From contig WNNJ02003583.1 of NCBI GenBank assembly GCA_012934845.2, positions 186,001-250,000 of the forward strand: DNA of 64,000 bases, written 5' to 3'. Position numbers and translations under genes: made by a program. Source of the stretch: Pomphorhynchus laevis. Lineage: Eukaryota; Acanthocephala; Palaeacanthocephala; Echinorhynchida; Pomphorhynchidae. The notes beneath the pieces were generated by a model. The model saw nothing but the letters and a program-made list of their open reading frames with translations, was not told the origin of the DNA and searched no databases. Numbering within the stretch: position 1 is the stretch's first letter; every line of letters starts with the position of its first letter. Of this stretch, positions 10,164 through 18,523 are shown one piece after another.

Positions 10164-12571
10164 TCTGCTCTTTCGGCGATAGTATTCGCGATTTTTTTCA
10201 GAAGACTTTCCGTGCCCTTACCTGCACCTCCAGAGTTCGACAACACAACAGGAATGAAAGATGCTCTTTCAATTTCGGTTATTCTTTCTAGATATTTATT
10301 TCTTTTTCGGCTTTCGTGATACTCAAAACACGCACTCGGATTCCTTGATAAATTCGACGGCGCGAGCGCATTAAAAATGCAAACATCTATTAAAGTACGT
10401 TCCGTCTTGTCACCAAACAATCTGTTGCATGATATGTCCAATCTCGCTTCTTTATCCTTAGTAGTTGTTTGTTTCAAGAAAGTTACATTTGAAGAAACAG
10501 GCGCCAGTCGAGGTTCGATTTGTACAGATGGACATATCTCAGTAAGCGAGTATGCTAAGAAATCCCGTACCACGTCATGTCTCATAGATGGAAGTCCACC
10601 AAGTGAACACGAAAGCGAGTGCGCCAGAGAATTTACTGTACCACATTGACAATAGGACGGAGCGCTTTTTGGAAGAAAACCGTATCGCGCCGCCATAGCG
10701 TCTCGAAATTCATCGTTGCTTAGCCTTGAATTCCTTTCATGCGATGGATAAACTGAAAGCCATGATGATGCACCTTTGACTGACGAGTGTTCTATTGACA
10801 TTCTCAATAAATGATTGCAATTATCGAGAATATTATTGCGATTAATTTTACAACGGGAGATATTTTGAGCGCGGATTAGTTTAATTATCGTATCTTGTTT
10901 TCCTTTTAGTGATTCGCCGGAGTAACCTTCCAAACATGGAGCGCATAGGGAAGTAGATGATTCATATTCCGATTGAACTAATGCTGAAGGATCACGTATA
11001 CTTACGCCACCGTCCCTGTAACTGAGGCAAAGCGTTCTCCATATAAATTCATCACTTGAAAGATCGATATTAAACAGCTTAGATATCATCATTTTTATTC
11101 TTTCAGACAGAGGACCAATCCAATCTACAGAACATGCACAAGTCCTCAGGAGATGCGACCATTTGTGCTGAATTGATCTGATAAAAGCCGTATACGCAAC
11201 TTGAACATCGAGTTCACCCATATCTACCAACCGTTCAATGGAATTCGATATATCCTGCACAAATGATGATACAAACTGCTTAACGTAAGCGTATTTACCG
11301 ATCGGGGAACCGAGAATTTTCACACCGTTTTTCATTATCGGAATATTGGTGTCACTGAATTCTGTTTGTAGCGATGTACTGTCATATCCGTTAGAGTAGA
11401 TTTTACATTTTTCGGGATTGATGTAAAAACCATACTTCGGACCAAGCAACATTAACATTTTGAAAGCCGCCTTAACCATACTAGGTGGACCAACCATATT
11501 ACCGTCATCAGCATACCATAATTGTTCAACATTGGGGCATTTTTTTATAAGCCGGTATATTAATGGTAGCGTTGCGGCACTGAAAGCAGCCATTGAAAAA
11601 ACATCACCCTGTGTAAATCCTTCTGAAGACCATATGTATTCGTTTCCTGTAGCCATTCGAGTAGGATCTCTATACAAGTTTGACAATACGACTGATAATG
11701 CTGGACAAATATAAGGCATGTTACGTAAAGCCAATTTTCTATTAATGCGATTAAAAGCATTGTCCGCGTCGATGGTGAGAAGTATGTTGTTCTCATTAGA
11801 AAGATGTGTTTTCAGAGCATGAATAACACATTCAGTTCCGGCCCGATGTGATGCACAATATTGTATAGAACCACATGCGTGTTGCAGCTGAGGCTGAACA
11901 ACTTTGAGTATGGCCTTCGAAATAATTCTTCTGGAGACATCCCCGATACCTATTGGACGAATGCCATGAAGTTTGCTTAGTGGAATTAGTCGGCTTGTGG
12001 TAAAAGCCTCCATCGAAGTTTTAGGTATTTTACAAGTTGACAAATGCTTTGAGAAGAGAGCCAGTGCATCCGCTAGATTTCGCGACTCAGTTCCAAACGT
12101 AGATAGCATTGCGATCCATGCCTTCGCATCAAGGCCAGATGGGCCTGCTCCACCACTCATTCTACAAGCAGCCGTGATAATTGAATCTGCGTCAATCGAG
12201 TCGAATGCTATCGGATGGAAGACTGCATCGTTTTTCAAGGGGGAAGAAAGGATGGCATCTTCGTCAAGTAATGCAGGCTCTGGATGCTTGTCGAGAAGAA
12301 GTTGCCGTACTGTTTTATCCTCAATAGCATCATCGATATCCAAAGGTATACCAACTCCAGGTTCCAAATCCAATAACCTTACGGCAGTTGTCAAACGCCC
12401 GTTAAGAACGAGCTTTCTGAATGAGCGACGCCAGTCGTCCTCGATATTATCAATTTTGTTTCTTTTGGAATTTTGATATTGCAGATAGCGGGCTTCGCCT
12501 AGTAGTGCATCATAATTACCGGTCTGCCAAGATTCCATCCTTCTCTGTATAAGTTCTTTTGTTTGCTTCAT
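10164..12571 (-). CDS. RLE-1A reverse transcriptase-RLE endonuclease (C-terminus lost)
   Basis: Open for over 800 codons from ATG 12571. Residues 1-130 are a helical linker; GGAGPSGLDAKAW is near 140; GIRPIGIGDVSRRII near 205; DADNAFNRINRKLA near 270; EGFTQGDVFSMAAF near 315; the catalytic LWYADDGNMVG near 350. The region around 640-665 has CQCG-HSLSC-GG-RHDVVRD (zinc knuckle plus nuclease start), then QIEPRLAP, KEARLDI, LIDVCIFNALAPS and HESRKRNKYLERI. The frame is undamaged until the inversion breakpoint at about 10164, after which about 19 unrelated codons follow. Unlike copy B it has no internal frameshift. ORF1 stops with TAA directly before this ATG, in the same frame. Confidence 0.85.
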
Positions 12572-13063
12572 TTATGAGTTTCGGCATCGTTGTAGCACGA
12601 GTTGAGGTAAAATAATCGCCAATTTAAGAGAACAACTGTCAGATGCTGCAAATTCATAGATGCGAGCCATTTCGGAAATAAACGATTTCGACGCTTGACA
12701 CCTTGGTAGTCTTAACAAATTCGGCTTCCAGAGTGCCACTTCCGTGAATATCACATCGATGTATTCAGGTGAAACACTGTTTTGATGAGATATTGACGCT
12801 TCACATTGTATGTCGTCGTTGTGGACTGGTTGGATTGGATGGACGTATTCGTTATTAAAGGTGTTATTCCGATGTCCATCGTTACAATGATTTGTGTTTA
12901 TATTGGTAATATCCGCAGGATTTTCGAGTTTATTAAGGCAGTGTGCTGCCGAACAATTTGTACAAGGATGTTTCGCTCTTGCACATTTACAGTTTTTGCA
13001 TTTAGCTGCCTGTCCATTACACGTACAGCATTTGTATGTAGAGGATGGGACACCTCGAGGCAT
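12572..13063 (-). CDS. RLE-1A ORF1: nine-cysteine N-terminal protein
   Basis: 163 codons starting MPRGVPSST. Residues 12-44 form the cysteine module: CCTCNG, CKNCKCA, CTNC, HCLNK. The same module starts RLE-2, RLE-8, RLE-10 and RLE-13, so it is a shared part of these elements, perhaps a zinc-binding DNA or RNA module; its role is not known to me. The C-terminal part (WKPNLLRLPRC, then LAIILPQLVLQR) is also conserved among the families. It ends with TAA immediately followed by the ATG of the RT frame. In RLE-10 the homologous sequence reads through to the RT in one frame, so the stop is probably a secondary change, yet it is present in both RLE-1 copies. Confidence 0.75.
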   Translation of the reverse strand: MPRGVPSSTYKCCTCNGQAAKCKNCKCARAKHPCTNCSAAHCLNKLENPADITNINTNHCNDGHRNNTFNNEYVHPIQPVHNDDIQCEASISHQNSVSPEYIDVIFTEVALWKPNLLRLPRCQASKSFISEMARIYEFAASDSCSLKLAIILPQLVLQRCRNS

Positions 13064-13174
13064 GCTTGTGTGTTATAGTGTATGTATGTTAGAGGAAATT
13101 GATGATGTAATTTGATTGTAATCAGTTATAATTCAGTGATTTTGTAAGTAGTTTATTAAGCAGTTTATTAATCG

Positions 13175-13439
13175 GAAAAAGAAATAAATATCTAGAAAGA
13201 ATAACCGAAATTGAAAGAGCATCTTTCATTCCTGTTGTGTTGTCGAACTCTGGAGGTGCAGGTAAGGGCACGGAAAGTCTTCTGAAAAAAATCGCGAATA
13301 CTATCGCCGAAAGAGCAGAGGTTAAGTATTCGGATGTAATTTCAACGCTGCGTTGTAGAATAGGCATCCGTCTCGCAAGGATGGTATCCCGGTGCATTAG
13401 AGGATCCAGATCGGCGTTTCATCGTCCAGTTTTTGCATA
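13175..13439 (+). pseudogene. RLE-1A detached nuclease C-terminus
   Basis: The sense-strand half of the inverted insertion. It begins inside the nuclease at RNKYLERITEIERA and stays open to the stop at 13437-13439 (FHRPVFA), identical to the end of copy B. It lacks any start and is only the 3' part of the element, followed by the 3' UTR and hairpin. The junction at 13163-13175 joins the element's 5' terminal sequence, reversed, to this piece with a short filler that partly repeats GTTTATTAA. Confidence 0.85.
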
Positions 13440-13479
13440 ACTACACATACAGATAATTATTTTTTTTGAATTGACAAAA

Positions 13480-13499
13480 GGGCCCATTAGAGGGTTACC
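13480..13499 (+). other. 3'-terminal hairpin of RLE-1A
   Basis: GGGCCCATTAGAGGGTTACC. CCC and GGG can pair around a six-base loop with outer GG/CC. This loop variant (ATTAGA) is specific to RLE-1 and identical in copy B. Confidence 0.7.
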
Positions 13500-13618
13500 T
13501 TTAAAAAAAATTAAAATTATTTTGAAGAAAATTTATAACTGTTCTAGCATATTACATTTGAGATAAATAACATACACAAATTACAATCGACTAAATACAC
13601 TTCTAACAAATAACTATT

Positions 13619-13744
13619 TACAATCGACTTTCCAGCAGTCATCCCGAGATACAAGGGCTCTGACTAATAACATACAATCGACTTTCCAGATCGACTTTCC
13701 AGATCGACTTTCCAGCAGTCATCCCGAGATACAAGGGCTCTGAC
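13619..13744 (+). repeat. RLE-2 5' region: three 13-bp units and duplicated 5' tag
   Basis: ATCGACTTTCCAG occurs three times in tandem at 13677-13715 and once more at 13622-13634. Each block is followed by the tag GTCATCCCGAGATACAAGG with GGCTCTGAC (13638-13664 and 13718-13744). The tag also lies at 17852-17878 and, slightly changed, in the 5' UTR of RLE-10 (48017-48043, minus strand). The stretch 13500-13618 before it is A/T-rich and shows nothing else, apart from an AATAACATACA motif at 13565. Confidence 0.85.
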
Positions 13745-13807
13745 TAGTGTGCATATTATTGACGGAGCCCCGTAAGGACTAGCTCGGACGAAGTAATAAC
13801 GAAGGGT

Positions 13808-14362
13808 ATGACGAAAGGACGTCCAATCAACACTGTAAGATGTTGTACTTGCAACGGGCAAGCGGCCAAGTGCAAGAAGTGCAAATGTGCCAAGAGTAAA
13901 GTTCCTTGCTCAAATTGCGCAGCACCAAACTGTAGTAATCATCAGCACATTCAAGTAAAATCGATAATAAATGTGCATGATAGTGAAAATCACGTTCACG
14001 CAGTTAGTGACAATGTTGAGAACCAGACAGGTCATACTGCTCGGGATGCGATACGTCGTTTACCTTGGTATATGGAAACATTCTATGAAATTATTCACTG
14101 GGTTCCAAACTTGATGACTCTGCCTAGATGTAACGCTACTAAAGATTTTATTGCAACCTTAACTTCACACATCAAATCGTTTAACGAAAATTCTAAAGAA
14201 TGTGATTCCATCTTACACCTCTCTTCGGTATATTGCCAGCTGATTCTGCAGCAGATTCCTTCGCGACGAATTAGTGATCGTCGGAAAACCTTAGAACGAC
14301 GTATAATAATGTGGAATGAAAAAAAGTATGACCAACTAATTTCAGAAGCTCGATTTCTTTAA
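13808..14362 (+). CDS. RLE-2 N-terminal nine-cysteine protein
   Basis: 184 codons from ATG 13808 (MTKGRPINTVRCC). The cysteine module CCTCNG-CKKCKCA-CSNC-NCSN is at residues 12-43. Later blocks VPNLMTLPRC and VYCQLILQQI match the other families. The final residues ISEARFL align with GEARYLQ in RLE-1 and EARFLQ in RLE-10, so the TAA replaces a glutamine codon and this protein is really the N-terminal part of one long RT polyprotein. The RT frame resumes in the same phase 12 bases later. Function of the module is unknown; zinc-mediated nucleic-acid binding is a guess from the cysteine spacing. Confidence 0.8.
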   Translation: MTKGRPINTVRCCTCNGQAAKCKKCKCAKSKVPCSNCAAPNCSNHQHIQVKSIINVHDSENHVHAVSDNVENQTGHTARDAIRRLPWYMETFYEIIHWVPNLMTLPRCNATKDFIATLTSHIKSFNENSKECDSILHLSSVYCQLILQQIPSRRISDRRKTLERRIIMWNEKKYDQLISEARFL

Positions 14363-14374
14363 AAGCAGAGATCA

Positions 14375-16786
14375 ATGAATCGTAAGAAAAGCCATCAAAA
14401 AGGATTTTTAATGGACATTCAGAAATTGGTGCAATACAGTAAAATTGGAGAAGCAGCTCGGCTTTTTAAATCAGGCGGACAAAAATCCGGGATACATGAG
14501 ATTGATAGTTTTTTGGACGGCAAAACAGTGCTCACACGTCTTCAAGAATTACATCCTCGAGCAACGGATGCAGATGGAGAGTATATTTTATTGACACCTC
14601 TGAAACATGTAATCCAACATCATCAAGTAATTTACATGAATTTAAGTCCAGAAGATATTATAAAAGCGGCTAAAAAATCAAATGGAAGTGCAGGACCATC
14701 CGGTATGGACGCGCAAATGTGGAGATATCTACTAACAGGTTTTGGTCAAGAATCATACAGATTGGCGAATGTGCTCGCAATGTTTGCAATAAAAATTGCA
14801 ACCGAAAGATTAAATCCTAACAGCTTGGAAGCATATCTAGCATGTCGGTTGGTTCCTCTTGACAAATCTCCTGGAATACGCCCTATCGGTATAGGGGAAG
14901 TTATGAGACGCATAGTAGCCAGGGCACAGCTAAAATATATTAAACCAACATTGATGGAGGTAGCTGGGGCAGTACAAATGTGTGCTGGTCAGAAATGTGG
15001 GACCGATACTATTATTCATAATGCAAGAGATATACTTGAAAGTAACAGTGAATATTGCATATTAACTGTAGATGCCAACAACGCTTTCAATTGTATCAAT
15101 CGGGATTTGTTGCTCAAAAACATAAACGCGATTTGTCCTGCCATGACGACACTCCTGATCAATACTTACTCGAAGCCATCACTGCTAATTGTTTGTGAGG
15201 AGACAATTCTATCTGAAGAAGGGGTAACACAAGGAGACCCCTTGGCTATGGCTGCATTTGCAGCGGCGTCTTTACCGATAATTGAAGAGATTAAACAAAA
15301 AATACCTGGTGTCACCCAACTTTGGTACGCAGATGATGCAACTTTTATTGGCCGTGCGCATGAGTTGTCTCAAGTATGGGATCTATTAAAAGTGATTGGT
15401 AAAAGCTTCGGATTTCACATAAATGCTTCAAACTGCTGTTTTTTAAACAAGAACGAAACTATGACAAATGAAGCCAAATATCTTATGCAAGAAGGAGTCA
15501 AAGTGGTTAAAAATGGTATCAAGGTCTTGGGAGGATTTATCGGATGTGATGCATATCGTGAGTGTCAAGTCATGAGTTCAATTAACTCCTGGCGAGTACA
15601 GATACAGCATCTGTGTGATTTAGCAGACTTGGATCCATATGCTGCTTATATATTGCTAACACGAACGATTCAGTTTCAATGGACACATCTGGTGCGCACT
15701 ACAAAAGTAAGTTCATCATGGTTCAGAGGCTTAGCTGATGATATTTTCCTGAAGTTGATACCGAGCATTATGGGATTGGGAGTGTTAACGTTAGAGCTTC
15801 GAGATATTATTAAACTACCCGCCAGAGATAGAGGTTTAGGCATAATAGATCCATCAGCCAACGCAGAAGATGTTTTTAAACAATCACACCTAATAGCGAA
15901 TGCAAACGTTATTCATAGTAACAGTTCTGAAATTGGGGAAATACTAAAGGATCTTTGTGATGGTTACCGGAAAAATAATCGGAATATATACGAGCAACTT
16001 AAGAAACAAATTTTGGAAAATGCAAGTGAAGAAATGGCTCGAAGTATACAGCATGCTGCACAGAAGAATGCCTCAATTTGGTTGACATCTATTCCTTCGA
16101 AACCGTCTGGATTCTATTTACAAAAGCAACAGTTTTTGGATGCACTTGCGATAAGATACAATATACCAATTAAAAGTAAGGGAATTTGTCGATGTTCAGA
16201 AGTGTTTAACTTAAGATATGTACTCTCTTGTAGAGTCGGCGGCGGAACAATTATCAGACACAACGCCATACGCGACACGATCGGCTCGATACTAAGTGAG
16301 GCGCATGATCGCATGGATCGGGAAGTGGAATTACGACCAGTAGATGAGGGTATAGTGTTTGCATCTAGCACCACAACGAGGGATAGATCTGCGAGAATGG
16401 ACATTGTGTGTATGAATTTTTCAGAGGGTAGGATGGAGCGGTCTTATGTCGACATTTGCGTTTTTAACCATTTAGCTCCATCCTATGCTCACCAAACTGT
16501 CAGTTCCACATTCGACTATCATTCAAATCGCAAGATGGCTAAATATGGCGAGCGTGTTTCACTGGTGGAGGATGGGATTTTCATACCAGCCATTGTTTCG
16601 ACTGCTGCTGGAATTGGGAGAGAATTGGATCTCTTATTAAGGAAAGCTGCACGATATATTGCCATCAAAAGCAAACAATCGTACGCAAACTGCATTTCTG
16701 ACATACGAAGGCGATTATGCTTTAGCGCACAAAGAACGATCTCTGCGACTATTCGGATGGCAGAGTTAACTACTGTTTCACATTGA
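14375..16786 (+). CDS. RLE-2 reverse transcriptase-RLE endonuclease
   Basis: 803 codons, uninterrupted. Motifs in order: GSAGPSGMDAQMW (about residue 110), PGIRPIGIGEVMRRIV (about 170), DANNAFNCINRDLL (about 235), EEGVTQGDPLAMAAFAA (about 285), LWYADDATFIG (about 320), then the thumb with WTHLVRT. The C-terminal nuclease region starts with CRCSEVFNLRYVLSC and RHNAIRDT, with VELRPVDEG, SARMDIVC, YVDICVFNHLAPS and HSNRKMAKYGERV near 640-730. This matches the zinc knuckle plus PD-D/E-K order of R2-type elements, with MD in place of PD. ATG 14375 is simply the first after the in-frame TAA. The best preserved protein of the group here. Confidence 0.88.
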   Translation: MNRKKSHQKGFLMDIQKLVQYSKIGEAARLFKSGGQKSGIHEIDSFLDGKTVLTRLQELHPRATDADGEYILLTPLKHVIQHHQVIYMNLSPEDIIKAAKKSNGSAGPSGMDAQMWRYLLTGFGQESYRLANVLAMFAIKIATERLNPNSLEAYLACRLVPLDKSPGIRPIGIGEVMRRIVARAQLKYIKPTLMEVAGAVQMCAGQKCGTDTIIHNARDILESNSEYCILTVDANNAFNCINRDLLLKNINAICPAMTTLLINTYSKPSLLIVCEETILSEEGVTQGDPLAMAAFAAASLPIIEEIKQKIPGVTQLWYADDATFIGRAHELSQVWDLLKVIGKSFGFHINASNCCFLNKNETMTNEAKYLMQEGVKVVKNGIKVLGGFIGCDAYRECQVMSSINSWRVQIQHLCDLADLDPYAAYILLTRTIQFQWTHLVRTTKVSSSWFRGLADDIFLKLIPSIMGLGVLTLELRDIIKLPARDRGLGIIDPSANAEDVFKQSHLIANANVIHSNSSEIGEILKDLCDGYRKNNRNIYEQLKKQILENASEEMARSIQHAAQKNASIWLTSIPSKPSGFYLQKQQFLDALAIRYNIPIKSKGICRCSEVFNLRYVLSCRVGGGTIIRHNAIRDTIGSILSEAHDRMDREVELRPVDEGIVFASSTTTRDRSARMDIVCMNFSEGRMERSYVDICVFNHLAPSYAHQTVSSTFDYHSNRKMAKYGERVSLVEDGIFIPAIVSTAAGIGRELDLLLRKAARYIAIKSKQSYANCISDIRRRLCFSAQRTISATIRMAELTTVSH

Positions 16787-16838
16787 GAAACTTTTTTGTA
16801 TTATATTGCCCAGTCTGGGATCGTAAATTTCAATTTGA

Positions 16839-16856
16839 GGCCCATTTGCGGGAACC
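16839..16856 (+). other. 3'-terminal hairpin of RLE-2
   Basis: GGCCCATTTGCGGGAACC; CCC pairs with GGG around ATTTGC. Matches the consensus 3' end of the other RLE families in the window. Confidence 0.7.
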
Positions 16857-16904
16857 TAAGTTAATATGTTTATTTTTAATAAATTGTTCATTATTAAAAA
16901 AAAT

Positions 16905-17812
16905 ATTATTTTGAGGCGGCAACCGTGCTCTCTCGTTGTGTGCTTCAGAGAATCGAAAGTCGTAAAACGGCGATCACACGCAAAGCTATGGAACGTAGGC
17001 TGGATCTTTGGAGAAATAACGATTTTAATGCCCTCTTTGACGAAGCGAGATGCCTGCAGGCCCGAGCTGATTTGAATTAATACGATGGTAAAAATACTGA
17101 ATGGAAAACCAGATACTGCAATCTTGTGAAGAAAAGCCGTCTAAGCGCTGCAACATCCCTCCTATCTGGCATTCAAACCTTTAAAACCCTTCGTGCAGAC
17201 ACATTGATTGATGGTTTTACAGTAAAGAATCTCCTACAGAGGTTACATCCTGAAGCAGCAGAGGCAAACCGGAAGCACTTCTGCATGCTCCCATGATGGG
17301 TGCGGTTCCTCACTATCCGTCTACATTCCTTGCAATTGACGCAAGCGACATCGTAAAAGCGTCCCACTCCACATTTGGCACAGCAGGCCCATCCGACGTG
17401 GATGCGCTTATGTGGAAACGCATGCTCACGGCTTTCGGTACTCATTCTAAAAAGCTTGCTGAAGCTCTTGCCGCTCTAGCAGTCAAAATCGCTTCTGAAA
17501 AAGTCTCGCCTAATACTATTAATGCTTTCGTAGCTTGCCGACTTGTGGCCATCCCGAAAAAGACTGGAGGTATTCGACCGATTGGAATAGCCGAAGTCGG
17601 TAGACAGATTGTCTGCAAAGCGATTTTGCAACATATAAAAACGGATTTGCAAGACATCGCTGGATTAGAGCAACTATGTGCCTCACAACGGAGTGGTGTG
17701 GACTTTTGTATACACTCTCTACGCAATAACTTCCACAACAATCCAGAATATGGCTTAATGTGTGTCGACGCCTTCAACGCTTTTAACAGCTTAAACCGCC
17801 GAGTAGCTGTTT
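16905..17812 (+). mobile_element. RLE-3: 5'-half fragment of an RLE element
   Basis: Plus-strand fragment covering the region between the cysteine module and the middle of the RT. It reads VLQRIESRKTAITRKAMERR near 16950, then LLQRLHPEAAEANR, IDASDIVKASHSTFGTAGPS (about 17335) and GGIRPIGIAEVGRQIVCK (about 17570). It ends at DAFNAFNSLNRRVAV, before the QGDP and YADD boxes. Stops occur near 17080 and a frameshift near 17290. The 3' half and hairpin are missing. After a 35-bp unidentified piece it joins a copy of the RLE-2 5' tag (17852-17878) and then RLE-1B. Confidence 0.8.
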
Positions 17813-18031
17813 CTGTGGTCGGGACAACGAGTTTAAACCAAAATTCAAGCAGTCATCCCGAGATACAAGGGCTCTGACTAGTGTGCATATTATTTGGTTT
17901 CTAATAAACATACAATAAAATAACATACAGCTGCTTAATAAACTACTTACAAAATCACTGAATTATAACTGATTACAATCAAATTTACATCATCAATTTC
18001 CTCTAACATACATACACTATAACACACAAGC

Positions 18032-18523
18032 ATGCCTCGAGGTGTCCCATCCTCTACATACAAATGCTGTACGTGTAATGGACAGGCAGCTAAATGCAAA
18101 AACTGTAAATGTGCAAGAGCGAAACATCCTTGTACAAATTGTTCGGCAGCACACTGCCTTAATAAACTCGAAAATCCTGCGGATATTACCAATATAAACA
18201 CAAATCATTGTAACGATGGACATCGGAATAACACCTTTAATAACGAATACGTCCATCCAATCCAACCAGTCCACAACGACGACATACAATGTGAAGCGTC
18301 AATATCTCATCAAAACAGTGTTTCACCTGAATACATCGATGTGATATTCACGGAAGTGGCACTCTGGAAGCCGAATTTGTTAAGACTACCAAGGTGTCAA
18401 GCGTCGAAATCGTTTATTTCCGAAATGGCTCGCATCTATGAATTTGCAGCATCTGACAGTTGTTCTCTTAAATTGGCGATTATTTTACCTCAACTCGTGC
18501 TACAACGATGCCGAAACTCATAA
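18032..18523 (+). CDS. RLE-1B ORF1: nine-cysteine N-terminal protein
   Basis: Identical in sequence to the copy A protein: 163 codons, MPRGVPSST start, cysteine module at residues 12-44, then an acidic/asparagine-rich linker and a conserved LPQLVLQR block. TAA at 18521-18523 touches the next ATG (TAAATG), in phase with ORF2. Because copies A and B share this stop while copy A has an otherwise clean RT frame, the parent that produced them presumably moved with the stop in place, which would need re-initiation or stop read-through. That is an inference. Confidence 0.78.
   Translation: MPRGVPSSTYKCCTCNGQAAKCKNCKCARAKHPCTNCSAAHCLNKLENPADITNINTNHCNDGHRNNTFNNEYVHPIQPVHNDDIQCEASISHQNSVSPEYIDVIFTEVALWKPNLLRLPRCQASKSFISEMARIYEFAASDSCSLKLAIILPQLVLQRCRNS

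Larger units (their letters stand above)
10164..13499. mobile_element. RLE-1, copy A: inverted (twin-priming-like) insertion
   Basis: The insertion has two parts. 10164-13163 is on the minus strand and runs from the element's 5' end to within the nuclease. 13175-13499 is on the plus strand and holds the last part of the nuclease, the 3' UTR and the terminal hairpin. About 150 bases of the nuclease are present in both parts. Where they overlap, copies A and B (17931-21111) are nearly identical, so both are young. On the plus strand the order is inverted 5' segment then sense 3' segment, which is the layout expected from twin priming. Confidence 0.85.
13638..16856 (+). mobile_element. RLE-2: near-complete RLE-type non-LTR element
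   Basis: A nearly full-length element with 5' tag, cysteine-module ORF, RT-nuclease ORF, 3' UTR and terminal hairpin (16839-16856). The coding part has only one visible defect, a TAA at 14360-14362 where related elements have glutamine. Downstream it is followed within 50 bases by RLE-3 and then RLE-1B in the same orientation, making a head-to-tail cluster. Confidence 0.88.

Noticed and set aside
13735-13770. Possible HDV-like ribozyme at the RLE-2 5' end (GGGCTCTG pairs with CGGAGCCC)
   Set aside because: An 8-bp first stem forms, but no third stem can be placed, the second is weak, and RLE-10 with the same 5' tag lacks the pairing partner.
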